Source: an uncultured Flavobacteriaceae bacterium (GTDB taxonomy: Bacteria > Bacteroidota > Bacteroidia > Flavobacteriales > Flavobacteriaceae). Taken from it: a DNA stretch of 64,000 nucleotides. A program made the translations under genes and the position numbers. Shown one piece after another: positions 44,483-53,223 of the stretch (the first letter of the stretch is position 1; each line of letters begins with the position of its first letter). The notes beneath the pieces are model-generated. The model saw only the letters and a program-made list of their open reading frames with translations. It made no database searches and had not been told where the DNA came from. The stretch is from assembly GCA_937136455.1 (NCBI GenBank), contig CAKZOO010000041.1:24207-88206 (forward strand). The letters are read 5' to 3'.

Positions 44483-46499
44483 CTCCGCTATCCTCTTCAT
44501 CTTGTAACTTTTTCAACATTTCTCTAAAAGCTGGTTGTTGTTGTAATCCGAATAAAATCGTTTTTCTGCTATCTTCGTTTTCTATTGCTCTATTTAAAAC
44601 TCTTCCGAACTGCTCTCCTGCTCGTCCTTCTGCTGAGAGTACTTCAGATAGTTCTGTTAATTGTTCTTCGTCAGCATCCATTAACCTATCCATATTCAAC
44701 TTCATGCGCTTTTCTGGTTGCTGCAATTCTTCTCCAACGTTCGATCCCAAGGTTGCTGCGGCAAAGCCTTGAACTCCCTTTGCTGTCTTCTCTGTTGCTT
44801 TCGGTACAGCGTTAATAAGAGAGTTTGCAACCCTGTTACCTTTTGAGATCAAGTTTGGATTTTTTATAATTTTAGAGGTTGCGTAAGGTGTCGCTGCTGC
44901 AATACCTAATGTCGCAGTTACTAAAGGATTTCCCATTGTCAAAGACATACCTGCTGCACCCAAAAATGCTTTAGCAGCACTAATTGCTTTAGTTGAGAAC
45001 CCTTTACTTTCAGCCCATTTTTGAAATTCCCTAGCAGCAACTTCATCAGCGAACTTCTCATCGACCCCTAAGAATTTCTTAGCTTCAGGACTGAGTAGTA
45101 AATCTTTTAAATCTACCTTGTCGTTTTTGGCTAGACCTCTTAATTTATTTGCAACGGTATCTGTACTTCTAAATTTTGACAACTGTTCAGCAGAAATTAC
45201 GTCACCAAGCTCGTTGTATTCTTTAATAAGTTCATCCTTTACTCCCAATTTCTTAGAGAGTTTGGATAGGTAATCCATTCTTTTAGCAGATTCTGCCATT
45301 TCTCTAGTATAATCTGGAGAACTTGTTTTAAGCTTTTCGGAGAATTTACCCCTCATTTTCTTAAATACATCCTCTACTGGACTACTGCCTCCTGCAACTT
45401 TATTATACCCTGCTATTTGGGTCATCTCATCAACAATCTCTTGCATCTGTTTTTGACTTACTCCTTCAGGAAAAGCTCTTTCTAAATCGTCAGCATATCT
45501 CATCAGTTCTTTTCTAGCAGAAGATTGTGCCCTATTTAGTCCTCCAGCAAAATCTCTAAGAGAATCTGTTAGTTCGTGAGTACCAAAAGCTACGTCATCT
45601 GTTAGAAGACTTCTAGCCTTACGTGAGCTATCCACAGCTTCCTTTGTTAGACTATTTACCTTACCTTCTAAATCCTTAGCCATCTCGTCCAAAGTTCTAG
45701 CGGTAGTTCCATATTTCTGTGGGTTCTTAAAAAGATCGTCTAATTTATCGTCAGCAATACCTGTTGTAAACTTAATTGCTGCTCTGGCAAACTTACCTGC
45801 TGTACTGGTAGCAGCCTTTGCGGCAGCAGCACCAGCAACTGGTAAAGCTCCACCGAAAGCTCCACCCATAGTGGCAGCTTTTAAGCCCTCTGAGGCTCTG
45901 TCTAAGGCATCCCCTTCTGTTGTGCCTGCACCATATAGTCCTGACTCGATAGCGGCTTTAGGAGCCATTTTCATGCCTGTAGTGACTGCTTTCTCTAAGC
46001 CTCCAGCTCTCTTAGCCAATTCCATAGCACCTTTACCCAATGCAGACTGACCTAAAGCCTGACCTGCTTTGGATGCAGCAGCTAACTCTCCGACAGGTAG
46101 GGCTACTGCGCCAGCAACTTCTCCCGCTCCGTAAGAGAAAGGGTTTGCTTCTTTTGCTGCTTGGAGTTCCGATCTTTCCTCATCTCTGAGTTGATCATAT
46201 AGACCTTTATCGATATCGCCAGTGAATCCTTGTTCTCTTAGTTGTTCGTCAACTGCGGAAACGCTATCCCCACCAAGTAATCCTTTTAACTTATCAAAGG
46301 CTGAGTAGGCTGCAGCTCCGAGTTCTTCACCAAATCCTAGGGTGACTCCTTGACCTGCTCCTCTAGCAAGAGATTCAGACATACTAGGTTCATCCTGAAC
46401 AAATTCAACAGGTTCGTCATCAATCAAATCTTCCTGATCGAAAAATGAATCTCCTGCATCCTGAACTACGTCTTTCTCATCGAAAAAATTATCAGCCAT
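44469..46499 (-). CDS. Internal virion/ejection-like protein (676 aa)
   Basis: 676 residues from ATG at 46499 (GGAG upstream, within the end codons of the previous gene). After an acidic start, a Gly/Ala-rich membrane-active-looking part (ARGAGQGVTLGFGEELGAAAYS; VAGAVALPVGELAAAS; GGAFGGALPVAGAAAAKAA) is followed by long helices. Composition and order resemble internal virion proteins ejected by podoviruses to form a channel in the cell envelope. No enzymatic motif seen. Confidence 0.7.
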   Translation of the reverse strand: MADNFFDEKDVVQDAGDSFFDQEDLIDDEPVEFVQDEPSMSESLARGAGQGVTLGFGEELGAAAYSAFDKLKGLLGGDSVSAVDEQLREQGFTGDIDKGLYDQLRDEERSELQAAKEANPFSYGAGEVAGAVALPVGELAAASKAGQALGQSALGKGAMELAKRAGGLEKAVTTGMKMAPKAAIESGLYGAGTTEGDALDRASEGLKAATMGGAFGGALPVAGAAAAKAATSTAGKFARAAIKFTTGIADDKLDDLFKNPQKYGTTARTLDEMAKDLEGKVNSLTKEAVDSSRKARSLLTDDVAFGTHELTDSLRDFAGGLNRAQSSARKELMRYADDLERAFPEGVSQKQMQEIVDEMTQIAGYNKVAGGSSPVEDVFKKMRGKFSEKLKTSSPDYTREMAESAKRMDYLSKLSKKLGVKDELIKEYNELGDVISAEQLSKFRSTDTVANKLRGLAKNDKVDLKDLLLSPEAKKFLGVDEKFADEVAAREFQKWAESKGFSTKAISAAKAFLGAAGMSLTMGNPLVTATLGIAAATPYATSKIIKNPNLISKGNRVANSLINAVPKATEKTAKGVQGFAAATLGSNVGEELQQPEKRMKLNMDRLMDADEEQLTELSEVLSAEGRAGEQFGRVLNRAIENEDSRKTILFGLQQQPAFREMLKKLQDEEDSGDGQN

Positions 46500-46500
46500 A

Positions 46501-48267
46501 TTATTCTCCAATTACCTTGGCACCTTTATCAATATACTTCTGTGCAGCACTACGTTTCACCCTCTTAGTTTGTCCGTTAGGAGCTTGGAGTAAAACTGTG
46601 TCTGTATTTTCGGAAGACCTAGGCATACTACCTGCTTCGTAACCTTCCAATGTTCCTTGTTTTTCAAAATACCTTCCTGCTTCATCTTTCTCTCTAGCCA
46701 TTTGGTCTAGCTGCTCTATTGTTTTCTCCAACCTTTCGATATTCTTCTCATCGCTCAGTTTAGGATTATAAGACCTCTCAATTAAGCGTGAAGCTTCCTT
46801 TTCGGTAAACTGGGCACCTAGTGTTTGTCTTAGTGATTGTTGGATAACTTGCTCTACTGTGTCTTTTACATCTTGAGCGTCCTCTCTGCCGACAGCTCTA
46901 AGTCTATCTGCTACACTCTCAGGTAGGAATTTTTCAGACCAAGTTCCTGTAATATCGCCTTTTTGTTTGAGCTTACCAACAACGTCCTTTAGCTGGTCTA
47001 AATTCTTTTTAACTCCAGCGTAACCGCCACCAAATCTAAACTCTTGATAGTTTTTGGCGAACTCTTTATCGAGTTGTTCCACGCCTTTAGACGGACTCTT
47101 TTTTGTTTCTGTTGCTTTAGCTTGGCGAGCCTTCTTAGATTCTTCCAGTCGTTCTCTACTTAAATCCATTTGTCCTTGTCTGAATAATCTATCTTCAGCT
47201 CTGTCTTCACTAGCCTGAGTTCTAGCTAATAAGTCCATAAGTTCTTTACGTCTAGTTTCTAGTTGCTTAGAACCTATATCTGTAGGCATTTCGGTTTTCA
47301 TTACTTTATTTTTACTTGAATAAGGGTTTGCTGCAGAGTAGTATGCAGAAGCATCCAAGAGACCTTTAGCTAGTTGAAGCCAAGCGTCCTTACTCTGCGA
47401 CCCTTCTCTCTCTTCTCTAAGTTTGTCTAGCTCTTTTAGTAGAAGTTCACTCCCTCTAGGTTCTCTTTTTTCTAGCTCTTTAGGACTAGCAGGTTTTTTA
47501 GAACTGATTTCTCTAGTCTGTTTCTTTTCCTCAGTATACGGATTTTCAACGATATCCTGAGTCTCCTCAACCTTTTCTTCCTCAACTTTCTGTGGAGTAG
47601 GACTGCTAGGAGTAGGAGCATTTGATGCTAATGAATTGTTACCTCCCTTTTCAAAATCAGCAATAGCTTTTTGGAGGTTGAATAAATCTTTTTCGTTTTT
47701 AATATCTGCAAGCTTTGGTAGACCTTCCATGCCCATCTTGCTTGCATCTGCTAACAAGAATTCAGCCATACTCTGGACTTCTTGGTTCTCTGAAGCAGTA
47801 GCTTCGCTATCAAGTAGCGCACCTGCTAATCCAGTCATCGCTTTTGCTGGCTTACTCGCTAAGGCAGTTCCAACTTTACCGAGTCCTTTTTCAAGAAGTT
47901 CTCTAACCCCTTTCTTAGCCCCAACGTCATCGAGTTTAGAGAGAGCCTTCCCCGAAGAAGGGATTAACTCTTTTCCTACATCATCAATTTTTCTAGCTGT
48001 AGTTTCGATAGCATCAGTTCCTGAAGATTTAACTAGGCTGCTAGGAGTTCCTTCTGGGAGTTCATCCACCATACTAAAATTAGGCTTAGGACTTGATTGT
48101 GTTTGCGGTTTACCTTTTAATGTAAAAGTGTCTCCAGCCATAGTGGAAGTTCGTCTGGATTTATTCGCTAAATCTGTTAGCTTTTCTTGTAGCTGTTTCT
48201 CCTCTCCTGCTGCCTCAAAAGCATCCAACAGAGCTTGTAAATTTTCTGCAGATTTAAAATCTCTCAT
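46501..48267 (-). CDS. Internal virion protein (588 aa)
   Basis: 588 residues, mostly polar and helical with Glu/Lys/Gln-rich coiled coils and a Pro/Ser/Thr-rich linker (SNAPTPSSPTPQKVEEEKVEE). Lies between the lysozyme and another internal-type protein. Ends KVIGE, whose gga gaa codons are the ribosome site of the next gene. Probably a virion or ejected protein; unproven. Confidence 0.7.
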   Translation of the reverse strand: MRDFKSAENLQALLDAFEAAGEEKQLQEKLTDLANKSRRTSTMAGDTFTLKGKPQTQSSPKPNFSMVDELPEGTPSSLVKSSGTDAIETTARKIDDVGKELIPSSGKALSKLDDVGAKKGVRELLEKGLGKVGTALASKPAKAMTGLAGALLDSEATASENQEVQSMAEFLLADASKMGMEGLPKLADIKNEKDLFNLQKAIADFEKGGNNSLASNAPTPSSPTPQKVEEEKVEETQDIVENPYTEEKKQTREISSKKPASPKELEKREPRGSELLLKELDKLREEREGSQSKDAWLQLAKGLLDASAYYSAANPYSSKNKVMKTEMPTDIGSKQLETRRKELMDLLARTQASEDRAEDRLFRQGQMDLSRERLEESKKARQAKATETKKSPSKGVEQLDKEFAKNYQEFRFGGGYAGVKKNLDQLKDVVGKLKQKGDITGTWSEKFLPESVADRLRAVGREDAQDVKDTVEQVIQQSLRQTLGAQFTEKEASRLIERSYNPKLSDEKNIERLEKTIEQLDQMAREKDEAGRYFEKQGTLEGYEAGSMPRSSENTDTVLLQAPNGQTKRVKRSAAQKYIDKGAKVIGE

Positions 48268-48821
48268 TATTTTCCCCTAAGCCTTTTAGCTTCCTGTTTT
48301 CTTCTTTTAACTAAACCTTTCAATGTTTTTCCGTTACTTTTTGTGTAAAGTAATAATCTGTCAGCCGCAGCATTCACACCCTTAGTGTTTATTGTTTTTA
48401 CTAGTTTGCGGATAACTAAATGTCCTAAGTTGTATCCTGCTTCGTGAAGTACATCCTCTTGATCCTGAGACAACTTAATTTTTACTTTTAAAACTTCCCT
48501 ACTAACCAATTTACGGATAGGGTGTTGCTTTGCTAAATTCCTAGCGAAAGTCTTAGACACTCCCCTATATACCCATTCTTTATTAAACCAATGCTTAGGT
48601 ATAACTGTTCCGTAGCCAATATGCGGTTTACCTTTATAGTCTCCAGAGATAATCTGACACTTGGTCAATGTTTTCCCTGTTGCGTCGTCGTAAGGTAACG
48701 ACCTAAATCCCTCTAATTGAAGAACTCTCTCAAAAGATTCACTAGATTGAGAGGCTAAAGTGGAAACTGTGAATAGCATAAGAAAAATAACTCTTAGCAT
48801 AACACTATATTTTACCACCAA
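48267..48821 (-). CDS. GH24 lysozyme (endolysin) with signal sequence
   Basis: 184 residues. N-terminal hydrophobic MLRVIFLMLFTVSTLAS suggests export or signal-arrest. Catalytic region: VLQLEGFRSLPYDDATGK and HIGYGT, the E..D..T triad of T4-type (GH24) lysozymes; C-terminal half EAGYNLGHLVIRKLV. Two starts are possible: GTG at 48821, with GGAG spaced six bases away, or ATG at 48800, which the promoter at 48809-48837 would make nearly leaderless. Being near virion genes it could be a virion lysozyme or the endolysin. Confidence 0.85.
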   Translation of the reverse strand: MVVKYSVMLRVIFLMLFTVSTLASQSSESFERVLQLEGFRSLPYDDATGKTLTKCQIISGDYKGKPHIGYGTVIPKHWFNKEWVYRGVSKTFARNLAKQHPIRKLVSREVLKVKIKLSQDQEDVLHEAGYNLGHLVIRKLVKTINTKGVNAAADRLLLYTKSNGKTLKGLVKRRKQEAKRLRGK

Positions 48822-48837
48822 ATTCTCCTTTAGTCAA
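48809..48837 (-). promoter_or_regulatory. Sigma70-like promoter of the lysozyme gene
   Basis: On the - strand TTGACT (48837-48832), 17 bases, TGGTAAAAT with TAAAAT (48814-48809). It is the only copy of the + strand promoter type that I see among the virion genes and overlaps the start codon region. Confidence 0.65.
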
Positions 48838-50775
48838 CTACTTTTTTCCTAACATATCAAGTAGTCTATTGAACCCTCTAGCTTTTGCTTCCTGATCCAT
48901 AAGCTTATCTTTAACACGATGCTGCTGACCAAGATTTGCAACAAGTTCGCCACTGTTGATTCGATCTGGAAGTAGGTCTCCTGAAAATGAATCACCTTCG
49001 ATAATCCTACCTTCCATCTCCTCAGCCTCTTTATTTCCTCTTAGGAATTCCATGAGGTCTTCTTGGGCATCAGGGTTTACTTCTAATTCGCCCATGTCAA
49101 CTAACTCGTCAACTCTCTCGCCACCATCTGTGTAAGAAGCAGGAGATTCCATCCCTCCATTATTGAACTTCTTTCCAGCCTCAACATTTCTGACCATCTC
49201 AGATTCGATAGCTTTCAACTGTTTCATGAGATCGTGTTTATCCATAACACTTCCTTGACCTCTATTAGCTTCGATTTGGGTTAGAAGATTTTTTCTTCTT
49301 TCTGTAATATCTCTAAGCCTTTCATCACTTGATCCACCTTCAGCAAAGCGACCTTGTAAGTATTTCATAGGGTCTTCTTGGATTCTAGCTCTCTGTTGTA
49401 TTCTTGGTGAGCCGACTTCCTGTCCAGATTGCTGTAGTGCTTGTCCTAATCCAGCGAGTGCTTTATTAAACTTAGCGTCATCTTTTAATTTCTGCTCGTA
49501 TTCTCCTTGAGCAGACCTTAAAGTGTCCATGTCAAAACCGCCATCCTGATATTGATTAGGCATTTTAACATCTTTCAATTTACCTAACACTTCTTCAAGT
49601 TCTGATAATCGCTCATTAACATCAGAAAGTGCTGCAGTATTTGTCATAAGCATTTTTTCTTTGTCTACCATTTTTCCTGCAGGAGTATCGAAAACCATAT
49701 CCGAACCGAGTTTAGACTTTTCCAAATCCTGAGCCATAACTCCAGCATTATCTTCCTTGCCACCATACTCATCCTTGTAATCAAACTTTTTACCTTTAAG
49801 TTTATTGAGCATGTCTTGGATTTCTTCAGACGACAGATCGGTCACATTTTCCTTGGTTTTCTCATCAGAAAATGCAGCAAAGGCGCTAAGTCCTGTCCCA
49901 AGCAACTGACGGTTACCTGCAGCTTGAGATTGTGCTGCTTGAGCTTGTTGATTTGCTTGATTGTAAAAACCTTGAGCTTGGTTTTGGAGTTGGTTTGTAA
50001 TTCCGGTAGCCTTAGCCATTTCATTTTGAAACTGTTGTTGGTACAAACCTTTATTATACATTTGTTGTTGGTTCTGTAATGCAGTAGACTGGTCTGCAAT
50101 ATTCTGTCTCTGGGCAAGATTTTGTTGAGCAACGTTTTGTCTGTTCATTGCATTAAAACGTGCAATCTCATCAGCAGCAGACGCTTTAGCAGCTTGCTTT
50201 TGAAAATCCTGAGCATCCAACTGCGAAGACATATTAGCAACATTCTGTGTTGCCTGTCTACGATTCTGTGAAGCTTGAGCAGCTAAATTCAAAGCCTCTT
50301 GCTGTGCCCTGTCTGCCTGTGCTTGGTTGGATGATAATCTAGCTGCTAATTCTGAGCCTGCACCACCAGCCCCTCTCTCAGCCATAGATTGCATAATTGA
50401 TTCTTGGCGTGCTTGCTCATCAGCTTGAGTTTGACGTTTGATTGCATCAAGTCTTGCTCTATCTTCCTCAGTAATACCTTGATCTGCATACTCTTTTTCA
50501 GAAGCAATTGCTCCAAGGATATTCTCTCTTAATGTAGGATCGATGTCTAAATCTTCAAGAGCAGACTCGTCCAAAGTTTCAGCTTGAAGGATGTCAACTA
50601 ATTGAGGCAGTTGAAGTAGAATTTTCTGTTTTTCTATATCAGGTATATTTAGCTTTTCAAGTTCAGCAACAGCTCTTGCTTCTAATCCCTGAGCTGCACC
50701 AGCAGCACCTGCACCAGCACTAGTGTCTGCACTTAGTCCTAACGCACCAGTGATTCCCGAAACTACGTCTCCCAT
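48838..50775 (-). CDS. Virion protein with S74-type chaperone domain in the middle (645 aa)
   Basis: 645 residues. Acidic N-terminal part, then a very Gln/Ala/Asn-rich helical stretch (residues about 170-320), then FSDEKTKENVTDL ... KKFDYKDEYGG ... NAGVMAQDLEKSKLG, the intramolecular chaperone (peptidase S74) pattern with SD and Lys. About 230 more residues follow, unlike typical S74 domains, which end their proteins. Probably an internal virion or tail protein; autocleavage before the serine is possible. Confidence 0.75.
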   Translation of the reverse strand: MGDVVSGITGALGLSADTSAGAGAAGAAQGLEARAVAELEKLNIPDIEKQKILLQLPQLVDILQAETLDESALEDLDIDPTLRENILGAIASEKEYADQGITEEDRARLDAIKRQTQADEQARQESIMQSMAERGAGGAGSELAARLSSNQAQADRAQQEALNLAAQASQNRRQATQNVANMSSQLDAQDFQKQAAKASAADEIARFNAMNRQNVAQQNLAQRQNIADQSTALQNQQQMYNKGLYQQQFQNEMAKATGITNQLQNQAQGFYNQANQQAQAAQSQAAGNRQLLGTGLSAFAAFSDEKTKENVTDLSSEEIQDMLNKLKGKKFDYKDEYGGKEDNAGVMAQDLEKSKLGSDMVFDTPAGKMVDKEKMLMTNTAALSDVNERLSELEEVLGKLKDVKMPNQYQDGGFDMDTLRSAQGEYEQKLKDDAKFNKALAGLGQALQQSGQEVGSPRIQQRARIQEDPMKYLQGRFAEGGSSDERLRDITERRKNLLTQIEANRGQGSVMDKHDLMKQLKAIESEMVRNVEAGKKFNNGGMESPASYTDGGERVDELVDMGELEVNPDAQEDLMEFLRGNKEAEEMEGRIIEGDSFSGDLLPDRINSGELVANLGQQHRVKDKLMDQEAKARGFNRLLDMLGKK

Positions 50776-51101
50776 TACAACTCCTTAATTAGGTAAACCA
50801 AAGTGTACTCATCATTCGTAACTTGGTAACCCATCTTTTTTATAAAATTTAAACTATCTATATAATTTTTAGCCCTAACACAAACCGTACAAACATTGTG
50901 AGTGCAGTTGTTGTCTAGAGCAAGTTTATCTATTTTCTTAGAGTAACTTTCCCCTACTCCACTATTGCGAAATTCAGGCAAAACAAATAAGTCTTGGATG
51001 AACATTTTGTTATCTTGGATTTGGTAAGTGAAAAATCCGTACTCATCCTCGTAAAGGTCTAACCCTTTTCTTTCTTTTATGTACTGTTTATATTTATTCA
51101 C
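50775..51101 (-). CDS. GNAT-type acetyltransferase
   Basis: 108 residues. The strand-helix motif A of GNAT enzymes is visible: IQDLFVLPEFRNSGVGESYSKKI (RxxGxG/S binds acetyl-CoA), then a C-terminal FIKKMGYQ strand. Short but complete for the fold core. Phage structural clusters often carry one such gene; the substrate is unknown. Its ends overlap both neighbours. Confidence 0.8.
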   Translation of the reverse strand: MNKYKQYIKERKGLDLYEDEYGFFTYQIQDNKMFIQDLFVLPEFRNSGVGESYSKKIDKLALDNNCTHNVCTVCVRAKNYIDSLNFIKKMGYQVTNDEYTLVYLIKEL

Positions 51102-52719
51102 CTAATAGTTTCCTAAGAGCTTCCATTCTTGTGTTTTTCGATTCTTTTTTAGTGCCACCGTCTTCAAAAGTACCTTGTACTGGCAAAAACGACATATCGC
51201 CGTATAGAGGTCTTATGTAAGGATTGGTTGCTGAATCATACCCTGTTCTTAGGAATGAGTCAACCTCCCCATAAGGCATTCCTGAGATTCCGTAATCTTC
51301 GTGCATTTGATATCTTTGTCTTAGAGAATCTATAGCAGGTTTAACTAAGGTATTTACTATATTCCCACCGTGATATAAGTATGAACCGTCACCTATAATC
51401 TTTGCTACTTCTTCTGGACTGTACGAAGATAGACTCTTTCCTTGATGTAGTAGGTTGGTATCAGGATTATTTAGGAAGTTTAGGTATGCGTCTAACGACC
51501 CTGATGTTGTATCCATTGTCCTATTATATGCGTCTAACCTTTCAGCTAATTGTTGATTTATGTCAGGTCTAATGACTTGACCTAGGTTTGTAGTATCTAG
51601 TATAGTACCTTGCTCGGTTCCTTCTAGTCTAGCTAACGCATTTAATCTTGCTAAATCTTCTTGCGTTGCAACCGAGCCTAAGTCTTGTGGTAGTAAACTT
51701 GCTATATCTATGCCCATGGTTTGTTTTTGACCGTAAAGTTCGGGAACTTCTAATCCTAGATCAATTAAAGAACTCAACATATCCTGAGTTAATGCTTCAG
51801 CATTTCTAGCTTCCTCCACAGGTTGATACTTTTCTCTCAACATATTTTCTATTTCACTTTGAGCTGTATCAACTCTATTCTGGGCTATATTTTGTAGTTC
51901 TGATGATTCGTTCTCTAGTGCAGATTTCTGCATTTGAGATTGCAGTATAGCAGAAGATAGCTGATTGTTTAAATTTGAACTTATAGTTTCAGGTATTGCT
52001 GATATTTGTTCTCTAGCTTGTTTGTCTCCAGCAAGTAAAAAATCGTCTAAAATTCTTTGACCTGAACTGTAAGTATCTTTCTCCCCAAAAGTTCTCCTGA
52101 GTAACTCCAATCTAGCATTAGGTCTGTCCAAGCCTTCACTTGGAACGGAAAACGTACTTACTTCATTTTTTAATTGTGAGTAGTCAGGATTAGCTACTTG
52201 ATATTGTTCCTGACCACTTAATAGGTTTTGAAATCGATTAAATGCTGTGTCATCCATTTCCTGACCTGCGCCTGAAACGGTTTGATCGATAAATTGACCA
52301 GCTTGATCTATTCTCTGACGGTTCTCATCAACTTGTCTTTGAAACTCAGACTGCTTTTGTTGTATTTGTTGACCAATTTTTTGTGCTCCAATATTCTGAG
52401 CTTTCTGAACTGCATCACTGATATTCTGTGTTGCACCTTGGTTTGCTTTTTGATAAGCTTGTGAATTTGTATACGTTCCTGAGCCTTTGCCACCAGCAGA
52501 AGCTGCATTAGATTGACCTGTAGTTTGTGCTGCTGGTTTATTTACAGTAGTTCCTACATTTGTTTGAGCGGTAGGAGTTTGCATAGGAGTACCTGCCGCA
52601 GGAGTTCCTGTAGACTGTAGGTTCTTCTGTTCCTCGTCTAACTGATTTTGTTGGTTGTTAGGATCAAGAACATTCATCCCAGATTGACTATTTTCATCTT
52701 CTTTTGGTACGTATGCCAT
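51094..52719 (-). CDS. Internal virion protein (541 aa)
   Basis: 541 residues from ATG at 52719 (GGAG seven bases upstream); an earlier in-frame GTG is unlikely. Gln/Asn/Ser/Thr-rich start (NNQQNQLDEEQ; GKGSGTYTNSQAYQ), long coiled-coil helices, and a folded end rich in Tyr and Gly. Follows a candidate late promoter. Likely an internal or neck-associated virion protein. Confidence 0.7.
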   Translation of the reverse strand: MAYVPKEDENSQSGMNVLDPNNQQNQLDEEQKNLQSTGTPAAGTPMQTPTAQTNVGTTVNKPAAQTTGQSNAASAGGKGSGTYTNSQAYQKANQGATQNISDAVQKAQNIGAQKIGQQIQQKQSEFQRQVDENRQRIDQAGQFIDQTVSGAGQEMDDTAFNRFQNLLSGQEQYQVANPDYSQLKNEVSTFSVPSEGLDRPNARLELLRRTFGEKDTYSSGQRILDDFLLAGDKQAREQISAIPETISSNLNNQLSSAILQSQMQKSALENESSELQNIAQNRVDTAQSEIENMLREKYQPVEEARNAEALTQDMLSSLIDLGLEVPELYGQKQTMGIDIASLLPQDLGSVATQEDLARLNALARLEGTEQGTILDTTNLGQVIRPDINQQLAERLDAYNRTMDTTSGSLDAYLNFLNNPDTNLLHQGKSLSSYSPEEVAKIIGDGSYLYHGGNIVNTLVKPAIDSLRQRYQMHEDYGISGMPYGEVDSFLRTGYDSATNPYIRPLYGDMSFLPVQGTFEDGGTKKESKNTRMEALRKLLGE

Positions 52720-52755
52720 GAAATCTCCACAATGACGAATAGAGGACACATAAAG

Positions 52756-52778
52756 TCCCTACTATATATTGTTAAATT
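52756..52778 (-). promoter_or_regulatory. Candidate late-promoter motif, copy 2
   Basis: On the - strand AATTTAACAATAT, four bases, TAGGGA, in the gap before the gene starting at 52719. Same core and spacing as 2978-3001 and 58334-58357. Confidence 0.6.
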
Positions 52779-52791
52779 ATACTCAATATCC

Positions 52792-53208
52792 CTAGTTTGG
52801 GATCAATTCTATCAGTAATCTGAACTTGTTATTTGCTGGTAATCCTGTAATATTCTGGATATTGTATATCCCATTTCCACTATTTGACGCTGTAAACGTC
52901 ATAAAAGGGGCTGAGGTAGGGTATACGGCTGTATTTGTCAGGTTATCTGCCCTTAGAACTTTGTGACCTACCATACCTTGGTTAGCAGAGAAACTTCCTC
53001 CCAAAATAGGCTTTCCTGTAGCATCAACCGTCACATCTACCGTAACTAGCTGTTTTGTGTCATTTTCGTAACTAAGTTGACCGTTTACGGTATTTGTCAC
53101 CTGCTCAATAAAATAATTGTATAGTTCAGCCATAACTCTGAAGTCGTCACGATTGTCCTCAGATATATTATCTAGCTGTAGTCTTCTTGGTGTATCTAAT
53201 AATGCCAT
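52792..53208 (-). CDS. Small tail or fibre-associated protein (138 aa)
   Basis: 138 residues: a helical start (EDNRDDFRVMAELYNYFIEQ) and a beta-rich, Asn/Thr/Gly-rich remainder (GKPILGGSFSANQGMVGHKV). Such proteins typically decorate tails or form short tips. It lies between the nozzle-like protein and the internal proteins. Specific role unknown. Confidence 0.7.
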   Translation of the reverse strand: MALLDTPRRLQLDNISEDNRDDFRVMAELYNYFIEQVTNTVNGQLSYENDTKQLVTVDVTVDATGKPILGGSFSANQGMVGHKVLRADNLTNTAVYPTSAPFMTFTASNSGNGIYNIQNITGLPANNKFRLLIELIPN

Positions 53209-53223
53209 TTAAGCTCCTTATTG

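Noticed and set aside
44374..44815. + strand frames opposite the converging - strand genes
   Set aside because: Shadows of the coiled-coil and internal virion protein genes, without ribosome sites.
47636..48280. 214-codon + strand frame opposite an internal virion protein gene
   Set aside because: Antisense shadow with Ser/Leu-rich composition typical of reverse-complemented polar coding sequence.
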